Origin: Dryocosmus kuriphilus
Taxonomy: Eukaryota; Arthropoda; Insecta; Hymenoptera; Cynipidae
NCBI GenBank assembly: GCA_038277395.1
Contig: CM076189.1
Location: 86,603,421 to 86,667,420, forward strand
DNA length: 64,000 bases
Reading direction: 5' to 3'
This document shows positions 32,900-45,829 of the stretch, in pieces. Numbering within the stretch: position 1 is the first letter of the stretch; each line of letters starts with the position of its first letter. The notes below the pieces were generated by a model. It was given only the letters and a program-made list of their open reading frames with translations, had not been told where the DNA came from and searched no databases. Made by a program: the position numbers and the translations under genes.

Positions 32900-35800
32900 C
32901 AGGATTTCTAATATTTTACGTTATGGAACTAATTAACAACAAATTATTATATACGAATTAACAAAACGACATTTTCGAGGAAAATAATAACGCTGCAAGT
33001 TTCGCGTTTAATGAAAGTAGCATATGTCTCAATATGTCCAATACGTGACACGTATAGGGAAGTAAAGAGAAACGCTTAGAACAAGTGTGTTGGGATGGAC
33101 TGAATATTTTTCAAAAAATTGTCTAAAATTTTTCACTTTATTAAGCGACTGACGACAAATAATTTAATAAGAAATAATTGAAACAATACTTTCGATAGAC
33201 GTAAGTACGCAGGAAGATTCACGTTCAATGATAGCCGCATATGTTTCAATATGTTCAATATGTGGCGCGTATGAGGACGTAACGTAGACTGTTTAGTGCT
33301 TTTGTGTTGGCATGAACTGAATTATCTTCGAAAACGCGTCTCAAATGTTTTAATTTCTGGACTAGTTAAGAATATTTTATTTTATAATAATTAAAAAAAA
33401 CAATATTTTCGAGAAAATAATTTCGCAGCAAGATGAACTTTTAATTACAGTTACATATGTTTCAATCTTTTCATATGATACACGTCTCAGGAAGTAAAGA
33501 GAAATGTTTGGAGCATGTGTGTTGTGGTGCACTGAATTTTTTTCAAATATATGTCTCAAAAGTTCTACCTTATGAAGCAATTGGCTACAAATGATTTTAT
33601 AAAATTTAATAAAACAGTATTTTGGCTGAACATATAATTATGCAGCAAGACTCACGTTCAATAATAGTAGCATATGTCTTAATATGTTCAATACGTGACA
33701 CATATAAGGACGTAACGTACATGTGTTTAGAGCATGTGTGTGTTGGCATGAACTGAAGTATCCTTTAGAGAAGATGTCTCAAATATTTCACTTTATGATG
33801 TAGTTAACAACATATTATTTATAATAACTAAAAAAAAAATATTTTCGGAAAACAGAACTATGCAGTAGAATGCCCGTTCAATGATTTTAGCATATGCTTC
33901 AATATGTTCAATATATCATACGTCTAAGGAAGTAGAGAGAAATGTTTGAAGCATGTTGCTTGCGATGAAGTGAATTGTTTTCAAAAATATGTTTTAAAAG
34001 TTCTAGTTTATGAAGCAATTGACTAAAAATGATTTTATGAGAGTTAGTAAAAACATTCTTTTGGCTAAACATGTAATCACGCTGCATGAGACCCGTTCAA
34101 TGATAGTAGCATACGTCTGAATATTTTCTATATGTGACACGCGTTAAGGAAGTAAAGAGAAACGTTTGGAGCATAGTGTGTTGGGATGAACTGATTTACA
34201 TATAAACAAGATTCACGTTCAATCATAGTAGCAAATGTACCAGTATGTTCAATATGTCATGCATATGAGGACATAACGTGAAATCTTTAGTGCATGTGTA
34301 TTGGCATGAACTGAATTATGTTCCAAAATTAGTCTCAAATATTTTAGTTCATGTAGTATTTGACAAGAAAAGGTTTTATATGAACTAATGAAACAATATT
34401 TTTGACAAGCACGTAATTACGCAGCCGGAAGCACGTTAAATGATAGTAGCATATTTTCCAAAGTACTCAATACGTGACATTCATAAGCCCGTGAAGTGGT
34501 AGCTTTAGAGCATGTGGTTCGTGTCATGAACAGAACTTTCTTCGAAAATATGTCTCAAATATTTTAACTTGACGAATTTTTTAACAACATATTATTTATA
34601 ATAACTAAAAAAAACTATATTTTCGAGAAACATAATTATGCAGCAAGGTGCACGTTCAATGATAGTAGTATATGTTTCAATATGTTCAATACGTTACACG
34701 TACAAGGAAGCAAAAGGCAAATGTTTGGAACATGTGTGTTGCGATGCACTCAATTGTTTTCAAAAATATGTATCAAAATTTTTACTTATGATGCGATTGA
34801 CTACAAATGATTTTATAAGAGTTAACAAAACAATATTTTTGCTAAAAGTATAAATGTGCAGCAAGACTCGCGTTCAATGATAGTAGTCTTTTCAAATGAT
34901 GTATTTCACACATATGAGGACATAACGGGGAAATTTGAGCCTGCGTATTGGCATGAACTGAGTTATCTTCGAAAATATGTCTCAAATATTTTATTCATGG
35001 AATTACATGATTTTAATAAATTAATCAAACTATATTTTCGACAAGCATGTAATTACGCCTTCAGAAGCACGTGTAATGATAGTCGCATATGTTTCAGTAT
35101 ATTCAGCATGTTAAAAGTACAAGGAAGTAAAGTGTAATGTTTGGGACATATGTGCTGTGTTGGACAAAATTGTTTTCAAAAATGTGTCTCAAAAGTTCTA
35201 CTTTATGAAGCAATTGACTGGAAATGATTTTATAAAACTTAATAAAACATATTATATGGCTAACCATATAATCAAGCAGCAAGATTCACGTACAGTAGTT
35301 GAGGTATATGTTCCCATGTGCTCAATATGTGACTCGTATACACGGAGAAAAATCGATTTTGAAAAGTAGATTTTAAACATTTGGATGTTAAACCAGAATA
35401 TATGTATAGATATTGTATGCATAATATCTAATATCCTCAATTCAATATACAAGATATTGAATGGCAATATCTATTTATATTACAAATAAAAGTGTGTGAT
35501 ATTGACCGTCAATGTCTAAAATATTAAAAGCTCGATGTAAAGGGGCAGTCGTAGTTCGTTTCGGAGCCATGTCATTGAGTGTGGCGATCTAAATTTTAGC
35601 CCCGGTATGTCATTTCTGGAGCATTCAAGCTCTGTTGTGGTTTTTTTAGAATTATATTGCATTAAACTTGTTGGTGGAAAATAGATTAAGTGTTTTTCAA
35701 TGTGATATCATCATATTTGGAAAAAAAAAGTACTCGACGTTAGGCTTCACTTATGTTAGCGTCCTTGAAAACTTGGTTTCTGCTCTTTACGAAAATTGAA

Positions 35801-36440
35801 CAATAGAATTATTGAAAAAGACGAATGCGCAAGGATCGCAAATAAAAACAGCGGAAGATAATACAGAATCCTTTCGGATTTTATAGAAATATTCATGCTT
35901 TACAGGTAGTTTTTGCAAATTATCAAATACTTTTGAATATCTTGGATTCTGCTTTTTAATATCTTGACTTTTTCAGCAAAAATATTATTTTTAATATCTA
36001 CGGATGCTCCACATCAATATCAAGGTATCTTTCCCATACTTAAATCGCTAAGGCAATACCCGGTAATATCTAGATATTGTGTTTTAATATCTATTTTTCT
36101 CTGTGCAAGGAAGTGATGTGGAAGCTTTGGAGCATGTGTTTTGACGTGAACTGAATTTTTTTCGAAAATATGTCTCAAATATTTGATTTTTTTAAGTAAT
36201 TGGTAATAAATGATTTTGTAAGAGTTAATAAAACAATATTTTCGATAAACGTGCTATACACAGGAAGGTGTACGTACAACTGTAGTACCATGTGTTTCAA
36301 TATTTCAAAGAAAATAGAAATTTGAATGTAATACGGTACATGAAAAACACATTTTGAAATGTAGTCGATATCTGGATACAAGATATTTAAATATATGATT
36401 GATTTGTTACTAAGGTATATACAACATACCAACTGAATTG
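32900..36440. repeat. ~217-bp satellite array
   Basis: The word 'gcagcaagactcacgttcaa' or a close variant starts units near 32993, 33210, 33424, 33643, 33862, 34081, 34205, 34420, 34640, 34857, 35056 and 35276, so about twelve units at mostly 215-220 bp; one (34081-34205) is shortened to ~124 bp. Each unit also has 'atgatagtagcatatgt', 'ttcaatacgtgacac', 'aggaagtaaagagaaa' and 'tgtctcaaa'. The array is interrupted at 35345-36105 by an inserted element and then resumes to about 36440. Open frames within it are short and unrelated between units, so it is not coding. Confidence 0.88.
35342..36105. mobile_element. Small TIR element inside the satellite
   Basis: The insert begins cacggagaaaaatcgat and ends with the complement of cacagagaaaaatagat, a ~17-bp inverted repeat. 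It separates two satellite pieces that rejoin in phase ('cgtata' before, 'caaggaagtg' after, against 'cgtacaaggaag' in intact units). The interior is non-coding, with many 'gatatt/aatatc' words. No unambiguous target duplication is visible. Non-autonomous DNA transposon. Confidence 0.75.
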
Positions 36441-36780
36441 TGAAACACCACAGAGGTGAAGAGAAGTATACAAATAGATACCTTCATCTTATTAGAAATA
36501 GAGAACTAGCTCCTAAAAAATTTCTCAAGCCTCAGCTATCTGTTATTTATACTTACCGCTATCTCTTCATTGCAAAGGCAATCCTTAAATTTACGTGGGG
36601 GATAGATTTGAGATAAGAAAGCTGTACTAGCATTTGTTGTTCTTGCAATGACGTAAGCAAACTTTATCTATTTTCCTTGAAATTTTGCGTGTACACTGAA
36701 GTACGAAATTCTTAGATTTCTTAACTACTTTTCAATCTTTTAAAATAACTTGAAATCTGTAACATTCCGTGTAGAAATTT
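36440..36780. other. No feature recognised
   Basis: AT-rich unique-looking sequence, no coding or structural signal seen. Confidence 0.4.
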
Positions 36781-38415
36781 TCCTGTTTGGCCCTACTAAA
36801 AGACGGTTTCTAGCTGGATCCCGTCGGGCAAACCCTGCTTGGATTTCATGTTTTGGGAGCCGGCCGGGAACCGACCAGGCTACACAACTTTAAATGGTCA
36901 CTCGCTGGGCAGCCGGCCGGTGCCTGGCCTGACGATTTGGGCTAGATTGCATGAGCATGATTGCCGGACTACATATCTCACAAATCACCAGATGGGGTGG
37001 GCTGGTCAAAACATTTCTTGAAATGTTTTTGTGAAATATTTCTGACACATTTTGTGTATTATTGAAGAAAATATTGTTTTTTCGCAAAAAAACTGCAGAT
37101 AAAATTTCAAATTTACTTTGTAAAACCTCATAAAAACATTGCATAAAATCTTTCATAAAAGATTATGGGAATGTTGATTGATGAATATCTTGAAAACTTA
37201 ACTAAATATTTGAGATATAATGGTAGAAATATTACATTTTAATATCTCACGAAGATTGCAACAACCTATTAGATAATACTCCATAAAATTTTGCCATAAT
37301 ATTGCTTAAACTTTTTTTATGGAATATTTCCGATAGTTGTGTCAATATTGAAAAAATTTCTAAAAAACTTTTAAAATTTCAAATTTTTGCAGAAACCTTT
37401 TTATTGAGAAAATTGGTAATTTTTTTCCCCACCAATTTTCTGATTGAATTTTAGGATAACTTTGGAAAATTTTTAATGAAATCTTACAAATTTTAAAAAT
37501 TAAAAAAAATTTGGAAATTTTGGTAAAAAATTTTAAATTTTTTCTAAAATGTCAAGAATTTAAAATTTTGGTAATTTTAAGTATTTGAGAACCTTTTTTT
37601 GGAGAATTTTGAAAAAATTTTGAAATTTTTGAGAAAACTTTGTGATAATTTGGAAATTTCTAAAAAATTTTGAAATCGAGAACTTCCAATTTTGAAACTT
37701 CTGCGTGGAAATTCAAATATGTATATTTGTCCGCCGTCCCTAGCTTTTTCAAGGAAACACCTTGGCTTTGTTTTTTTCAAGAAAATTCAAGCGGTGTAAT
37801 AGATCATTCTGCTAAGGCGTGCAGTATGTTTATACATAAGGTTAGGTAGTTTTCGGTATGCTAGGTACGGTTCGAATCCTCAGCGGTGCAATTGTTCATA
37901 GCAATTAAGCATGCTATTATATATACATATATAAGTAAATGTTCGTGCAATTTTGTAACTTTAAAAACAATTTAAGTGCAGCCATAATATATATAAAAAA
38001 ATTTTTTTTTCGCGGATTTATCTAAATTCCAGGTAAATTTCTAAATTTGACTAAAAAATTTTAATAACATTTCGAAATGTTTTGAAAAGGTTAAATGCAT
38101 GATTGTAGAAATCTTGCTTGTAATATTGCAAAAATATTCAAATAAAATTTCACAAATATTGCATGCAATATTTTGCCCGATCTGTGCGGACCACTGGAAT
38201 TATTTTGGGGCTGCTAGAAACCCCAGAAAAATACGGCCGGAACCCATCCTGGATACTCGGCCGGTATTGAAGCCGGGATCCGACCAGCTTACCGTGACGT
38301 TTTTAGCTGAATTGCGGCCAGTTTCTCCGGCCAGCGCCCGGTTTAAACGGTGGCGATCCGACCGGGTGCCGGGCGGATTCCTGATTGGATTCCTGCACGG
38401 GATACTGTGTACTTT
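36780..38415. other. AT-rich core between two GC-rich islands
   Basis: Two sharply GC-rich islands (about 36790-36960 and 38170-38410) rich in ccggccgg, gatccgacc and gggcaaacc words flank 1.2 kb of very AT-rich DNA. Both islands border sequence with 'attgcat' and 'aatatt' words. The arrangement could be the two ends of one non-autonomous element, but I could not align the islands as clean inverted or direct repeats. Confidence 0.35.
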
Positions 38416-38739
38416 TTTAATTCTTTTATATTCTCTAAAATGTGTAGAACTACGCAAAAATGTTAAGAAATAAACTTTTCTTTATTTCCTAATGTTTCTC
38501 TAGAAATTTATTGAATTAATTTTAAATTCCTTTAATATAAAGTAATATAAACATTTCCATTAAAGTACTTTAAAAAATCTGTCCGCCTCGCAGGCACATT
38601 CTCATCATGCGCTTCACGCGAAGTATGAGCGCAGCTAGGGCGCGCGTCTGTTGGCACTCGCGCTTCGCGCTCGATAGATTATTCACCTCGCGCCACGCGC
38701 TTGGTGTTTATGGTTCATATAAACCTTGAAATTAAAAAT

Positions 38740-39570
38740 TGCAAAAGAAATTATTTCACTTAAGGCTCCATCACCCTTAAGGAATACATTCTCATCATGA
38801 AACTCGCGCTTCGCGCTCGATATTTACATTCTTTTAAAAACACATTGCAGATTGGTAAAGCTCTTTGTGATCTTGCAAATTTTCCCAATACAGGATTTCC
38901 ATTCTCAAAAGTAAAACGATGATTCTTATAAATAAATTTTGTAGCTCTTTCAAGGTGACCAATTCTGCTTGTTATATAATATTTTCTTTACGAATAACTC
39001 AAAAACCACGCGTCTGCTCAAAAAAATGATTGAGACAAAATTTGTAGATCTTTTTGAGGCGAACAGCCTTCTTTATTATTATTTTTCCACATCTCGCATA
39101 GTTTGGCGGGAAATTTGAAATTCTTGATTTTTAATAACGTTTTATCGATTAAAACAAAAACTGTGCATTTTATCAGAAAATGATTCAAAAAAAATTTGTA
39201 GATCTTTTTAAATTGAATAACCCTGTGTTTTACGATTTTTTTTATCTTGAATATTTTGGCGGGAAACCAGAGTTTTTTAATTTTAAAAGCGTTTTCTTCA
39301 TTAAAACAAAAACCGTGCATTTTATTAAAGAACGGTTAAGAGAAAATTTGTAGATTTTTTGAGGTGAACAATTTTACTTTATGACATTTTTTCGTATCTC
39401 TCACAATTTAGCCGGAAAATGGATTTCTTGATTTTGTGAAAACAGTTTTTGATGATGATCCTGGGAACAGCCTCCAACGATGACGACAACGACGACGACA
39501 ACAGACAGACAGACACCGTCGTAAAAACTGTTTTTTCGGATTCAGGAGGTCTCAAAACGTGGAGATTCCA
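38740..39570. repeat. 0.8-kb duplicated repeat, copy 1
   Basis: Matches 41030-41860 throughout: 'cttaaggaatacattct', 'cgctcga', 'gattggtaaag', several ~140-bp subunits containing 'aaatttgtagatctttt' (near 39040, 39195 and 39350), and a terminal block with 'acaacagacagacaga' then 'ttttttcggattcag'. Copies with this 'acgacgacaacagacagac' end are, from memory, widely dispersed in some insects. 38580-38730 just upstream has 'cgcgcttcgcgctcga'-type palindromic words. Confidence 0.7.
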
Positions 39571-41029
<1,459 letters not shown>

Positions 41030-41860
41030 TACAAAAGGAATTATTTTATTTAAGGCTCTATCGGCCTTAAGGAATACATTCTTATCATGACACTCGCACT
41101 TTGCGCTCGACAATTAATTTTTTTTAAAAGACATTGTTGATTGGTAAAGTTTTTTGTGATTTTATAAATTTTCACAATGCAGGATCTCGATTCTTAAAAG
41201 TAAAATAATGAGACTTAAAATTATATTTTGTAGCTGTTTCCAAGCTGAACAATTCTGTTTGTTAATATTTTCTCATTTCTTGCATAGTTTTGCTGAATAG
41301 TGGATTTGTTTGTATTTAATAACATATTTCACGAATACCTCACAAACTACGCGTCTGCTCAAGAAATGAAAAATAACAAATTTTTCGAACTTTCTAAGCA
41401 AACAACTTTGTCAATTATCATTTTTTTCGCATCTTGAATATTTTGGCAAGGAATCACATTTTTTTATTTTTAATAACGTGTTCTGGATTAAATCAAAAAC
41501 CTTGCATTTTATCCAAAAACGGTTCATGCAAAATTTGTAGATCTTCTTGCGGCAAACAATTCTACTCTCTACCGTTTTTTTTTTGTATCTTGCATAGTTT
41601 AGCCGGAAAATTGATTTCTTCATTTCGCGAAAACAGTTTTTGATGGATAAAACCTTAACCACATGTCAAAAACCGCTGGTTAGCGAACTCGTCCTTACTT
41701 TTCATCTCCTAAAGAAGTGTGCCAAAGCGCAATCCAATTCGATTAGTCCTTCGAAAGTTGTCGTCGGCAAAGGCGACAACTACAGCGACAACGACAACAG
41801 ACAGAGACTGTCGTAAGACACGTTTTTTTTCGGATTCAGAGGGTCACGAAACGTCGATAT
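41030..41860. repeat. 0.8-kb duplicated repeat, copy 2
   Basis: Same order of blocks as copy 1 and the same orientation, about 2.3 kb downstream. It ends with 'acaacagacagaga' and 'ttttttcggattcagaggg'. Copy 2 carries an extra ~110 bp before the terminal block (about 41650-41765). Confidence 0.7.
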
Positions 41861-42538
41861 TTCAGACCTAAGATTGAACATTTAAGACTTTTTTAAGCAT
41901 TAAATAATTTTACGAAATATTTAGTGCGCTTTCAGTTTTAAAATTATTTTATAATATTAACTTTAATGATTGCACTTTAAAATTTAAAAAAATTAATGAT
42001 TTAAGCTATCTTATTTTAGAACTGTACATTATTTTTTGTAAATAAGTTTTTAGATATGAATAACATATATGTTTTAAAATATATTGTTGAATAATTTAAA
42101 AATAATAAATATAATATTGAATGATTAGTGATGATAAATAATAATATATCTAATTATAATATTATTTTTAAGTGCCAATAATGACTAAATAATAATATTA
42201 ATAATTAATTATAATAAATACATTTTTTATTTATTAATAGTAGTTTTAGTAATCATAATATTTAGTGGACATTTTTAAAAATTTTTAAATAAATGTTCTT
42301 TTTCTGTTAAAGCTTAAAATTTGTGATTTCAAAATTTTTCTTAAGCCTTCAGTAATTTTTCATTATATTTCGAATATTTTTAGTGATAAAGTTATTTTAT
42401 AACATCAGTTTTAAGGTTTGTCCCGGAAAATACATAAATTTATGTACATTAATAGAAATATTAAATAAAGAATTAATTAATATGAATAAAATTTATTTAT
42501 TTTAAACATAGATATTGTTTTTGAAAAAGTTTGAATAA
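41861..42538. other. AT-rich stretch, no feature
   Basis: Very AT-rich, with words such as 'aataatat' repeated by composition. No gene or clear repeat seen. Confidence 0.45.
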
Positions 42539-42830
42539 TACGAGGTTTGTCCGAAAACTATCCGACCTACGTTGATATCTCCGCGTTGGTGCTATTTTTC
42601 GTCATCCGAGGCATGACATCCTTCGAAGTAGTCCCCACTTGAATGAACGACATTCTCCCAGCGGTGCTTCCACATCTTAAAGCAGTCCTCGAACGCTGAT
42701 TTTGGAATGGCCTCCAGCTCGCGCGACTCATTACTATGCATCGTCTCGATGTCCTCGAACCGCTTTCCTTTAAGCGCCATTTTCAATTATGGGATGAACC
42801 AAAAGTCACATGGAGCTTGTGGGTGAGAGA
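42539..42830 (-). pseudogene. Mariner transposase C-terminal fragment with one TIR
   Basis: The minus strand encodes APCDFWFIP, a stop, then LKGKRFEDIETM, LEAIPKSAFEDCFKMWKHRW and GDYFEG, the C-terminus of a mariner-type transposase including the third catalytic Asp region (APCDF). The end at 42541 (cgaggtttgtccgaaaac, next to TA at 42539-42540) looks like the element's terminal repeat. Everything upstream of the third-Asp region is missing; sequence beyond about 42830 is unrelated. Confidence 0.85.
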
Positions 42831-42939
42831 AGGGGTAACGGTGATGATTTCGTGTCTCTAGCTATTGCGTAATAAAATAAGCTTAGCAGAGACATGAACC
42901 ACGTCAATTCTCGAGGTATGTAGTCTGGAACAGAACCAT

Positions 42940-43010
42940 CCAGAAACCCTACCTTACAAACCGAGGGTAATACCGACTGTCGATGCTTATGACGGACACA
43001 AACCACTGAT
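42940..43010. repeat. Partial copy of the ~115-bp dispersed repeat
   Basis: Contains 'taccttacaaaccgagggt' and 'ataccgactgtcgatgctta', matching the units at 43925-44115. It abuts the first SINE-like unit. Confidence 0.65.
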
Positions 43011-43018
43011 GTAGGAAG

Positions 43019-43330
43019 TCTATACCTATGGTATAGTAGGTACCTGACTGACCCGTAGTAGAGTCCAAAAGCTGTTTGGGTAACCGCGTTGGTTACCGGC
43101 GTTTCGTCCCGGGTCCACTTGTGTGGGCTCACCAGTGTGGCTGATCCACAAATGAACCCTGCCACAGACGCCTGGGGATAGGAGGAGAGATGCAATTCTC
43201 CGATCACCCATCCGAGATGTAGGCATGCTCAATGCTGCTTAACTTCCCTGAGCGCGCAGATGGTGACGTTGTCGATGTGCTACTGAGTTACACGCTAGTC
43301 GGTCTGTACTAAGACCTAATAGCGAGTCCC
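43019..43330 (-). repeat. SINE-like repeat with 5S-rRNA-like block, copy 1
   Basis: On the minus strand this reads 'gggactcgctattaggtctta', then near 43278-43198 a block (gaagttaagcagcattga ... ctcggatgggtgatcgg) that closely follows the internal promoter of eukaryotic 5S rRNA (box A AGTTAAGC, box C GGATGGGTGA). A tail follows with 'ccaggcgtctgtggcaggg' and 'gacccgggacgaaac'. The region upstream of box A is shorter than in true 5S rRNA, so it is a derivative, not a gene. 5S-derived SINEs (SINE3 class) are known from fish and some other animals. Confidence 0.55.
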
Positions 43331-43464
43331 TACAGTACTCCCCCCCCCCCCCCCCCTGTGATGCTAGCTCGATGGTGATTGTTGGGACGATGCTTGTTGA
43401 TAGTAACTGATGGTCGTCGGAGAGCATGTTGCGGAGAAAGACCGCTAGTTTTTTGGTTCGAATG

Positions 43465-43710
43465 CGCGAGAATGGGAGTTAAGCAGCATTGAGCGCGCCT
43501 ACATCTCGGATGGTAGATCGGAGGATTACATCACTCCTCGTATCCCCAGGCGTCTGTGGCAGGGTTCAATTGTGGATCAGCCACACTGATGAGTCCACAT
43601 AAGTGGACCCGGGACGGAATGCCGGTAACCAACGCGGCTACACCCAAACAGCTTTTGGAGTCTACTACGGGTCAGTTAGGAACCTGCTATACCATAGGTA
43701 TAGACCTCCT
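43465..43710 (+). repeat. SINE-like repeat with 5S-rRNA-like block, copy 2
   Basis: Same unit in the opposite orientation, starting close to box A (agttaagcagcattgagc at 43477-43494) and continuing through a mutated box C to the 'ggtatagacctcctac' tail. Copies 1 and 2 therefore form a ~230-bp inverted repeat. A poly-C run (43338-43357) lies between them. Confidence 0.55.
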
Positions 43711-43734
43711 ACAGTGGTGATCACGTCGGCGTGA

Positions 43735-43925
43735 ACAAGTGAACCCTGCCACAGACGCCTGGGGATACGAGGAGAGCTGTAATTCTCCGATCACCCATCC
43801 GAGATGTAGGCGCGCTCAATGCTGCTTAACTTCCCTGAGCGCGCAGATGGTGACGTTATCGATGTGCTACTGAGTTACACGCTAGTCAGTCTGTATTAAG
43901 ACCTAATAGCGAGTCCCTGTACTGA
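43735..43925 (-). repeat. SINE-like repeat with 5S-rRNA-like block, copy 3
   Basis: Minus-strand copy with intact box A and box C (block 43862-43785) and the same 5' extension as copy 1 (gggactcgctattaggtctt at its start). Its 3' part is truncated at about 43735. Confidence 0.55.
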
Positions 43926-44115
43926 GGGAGTAGCGGCGCTATCTGTCGGTGACAGCGCGAAGCTTCTCGTGGTGGCCACAAACATGCACTGCAAACCCTA
44001 CCTTACAGACAGAGGGTAATACCGACTGTCGATACTTATCACGGGCACAAACCACTGAGGGAGTGGCGCCGCCATCTGTCGGTGACAGCGCGAAGCTTTT
44101 CGTGGTGGCCCCAAA
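43925..44115. repeat. Short dispersed GC-rich repeat, two units
   Basis: Two ~115-bp units with 'atctgtcggtgacagcgcga' then 'agctt', 'cgtggtggcc' and 'taataccgactgtcgatact'. Related to 32335-32545 and 42940-43010. Confidence 0.75.
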
Positions 44116-45250
44116 CGTACACTTCTATACAACTTACGGCAAAAATATACAGAATAAGTTATAGAGTGAATAAAATTTTAAATCAGCTTGGGGAAAATTT
44201 CAACAATCAGCAATACAGGGCAAAATAAATACAAAGTACAAGTCAGATCAATACGAAGATGAGCAAGAAGTGATAAAATCACAGGTAAAACAAAATCAAA
44301 ATAAGCAGTATAAAAATTTAGCAAGGAACCAAATGTGTCTCAAATCTGTATTCACGTGCTCGACAAAAATATAGTCAATCGGCAAAAATCACGAGATAAT
44401 TAATCACGCGAAGAGAGGTTTTACAAGGAGAAAAAGAGTACTTTACTGGCTGAATCGTTGTATAAAAAATAACACGTGGAAATCGTATCTCTCAGCACAT
44501 CTTAGCTAACCCTCGCGTACAGAAAAGCGAACCTGCTGACTTTATTACAACTTGCTCTCCGAGAGTCACGGAAGAACGAGAACGAGCGGCGCCCTGCACT
44601 TCTAATTATAGACTCGGTCGGCAGCCGCTTGGACTGAGCTCGACGCTGATTATTCGAAAGTTGCATGAAGGATTGTCGCAAGTTACATCAATGCGAAAAA
44701 TGTGAAAGATTACAAAAATGCTCTCCTACTTAAATGCCAAATTTTAAAACATAAATCGATGACTGAACCAAGGCCTTTGGCAGCTCAAGTTCATCCGTAA
44801 CAAGAGTGGTCTTGCGAGGAAGAATACTTCAATTAAATTCATTTGAGGCTCACCCATAATAGTAGGGGTCTTGCACAGAAAAATATACTCATATAAAACA
44901 TAGTATCTCGGGCTCGGCGCTACGGAGGTTTCCCTAGCGGTGCTGGAGATTGACCTTCGGATCCTTCCCAAGCCGTGACGATGCGATGCAGGGACGCACG
45001 AGGAATCATCAAGACGAGGGCGAGTTGGCGACAGTATTCAAAATCCTATAGAATTTAAAGGCATCAGGCGAATTCCACGGGCGTCTCCTTGGATATCGAT
45101 GACCCCCTTTGCCCTCTAGTGGGCGTTGATCTTTTTGGAAATAACGCTGATCTCCGAGAAAGTACTAGAAAAGAAAGGCAGACGAATCAGCCTTAAATTA
45201 TAGTGCTAAATTGTACAAAATGGACCGAGACATGCAGCGCTTGTGGGACA
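44116..45250. other. No gene recognised
   Basis: 44500-45130 is moderately GC-rich compared with its surroundings but shows no coding similarity. It may contain the missing C-terminal part and terminal repeat of the DIRS-like element in a form too decayed to read. Confidence 0.35.
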
Positions 45251-45650
45251 CTAGAAGTGCGAATTCTTAAACTAAATACGGAAAATCGCGATTCTTGTGT
45301 GATACAAAAACTGCAACATCACAATGTGTCCCGTTACAAAATTTTTAATATCTTGGTTTTCTACAATCTCTGGTCCAATAATAAGTACCACTGCTGATCT
45401 GATCGAGTTTATAGACCCATATGATAATCCTCATTCCAACTCATTCGCGAGAAATTCTAAGACTTGCTGTATTGTTAGTTGAGTGGCAACAATTCCACCA
45501 TTTCTTAAGTCCGACCTTATATTCACGTAAGGAAGATTCCGCTAATGATCCCGTGTTGCCTTTAATCGTTGGTAACGTCATGCCTTTTAATTGGTACGCT
45601 TGTTGGAGGATATTCCGCACACCAGGGAAAGCTGACACCATAGCAGATGT
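45250..45650 (-). pseudogene. Tyrosine recombinase N-terminal relic
   Basis: Minus-strand sequence FPGVRNILQQAYQLKG, then SLAESSLREYKVGLKKWWNC and, in another frame, GPEIVENQDIKNFVTG. This follows the core-binding pattern of DIRS recombinases (a 'L..YS..LKKWW' helix, then 'NP.I..F..G'). The R-H-R-Y catalytic residues are not visible downstream. Confidence 0.6.
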
Positions 45651-45829
45651 GGTTTCTCATCAGAAGAAAATAAAAGATTTAACTGAAGTCCATCGATTAA
45701 GGGTTTTCTTTCAAACATTTCCATACATCGAGGGAGCCAAGGTTGGATTGTCCAATTTGGAATCACTAGAATTCCTCTGGCTTTGTCGTTTTAATCTTTT
45801 TTATTAAACTTTTGGAGTGATAGCAAAGC

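Noticed and set aside
32900..35400. Regular ~217-bp spacing considered as a CRISPR-like array
   Set aside because: Whole units are repeated and diverged; there are no short identical repeats with unique spacers, and the context is eukaryotic.
37785..37890. tRNA-like stretch with box-B-like 'ggttcgaatcc' and 'ctaaggcgtgcag'
   Set aside because: The acceptor stem does not pair and only two or three T-stem pairs form; at best an old tRNA-derived relic.
43198..43278. Calling a functional 5S rRNA gene
   Set aside because: Box A and box C are good, but the 5' third of the molecule is too short and the 3' part does not pair with it, so it is treated as a 5S-like repeat.
42806..43427. Overlapping minus-strand frames of 60-130 residues
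   Set aside because: They run through the SINE-like units and the dispersed repeat; no protein family and no codon-like conservation between units.
45421..45807. 128-residue plus-strand frame
   Set aside because: Antisense to the recombinase relic; no recognisable domain on the plus strand.
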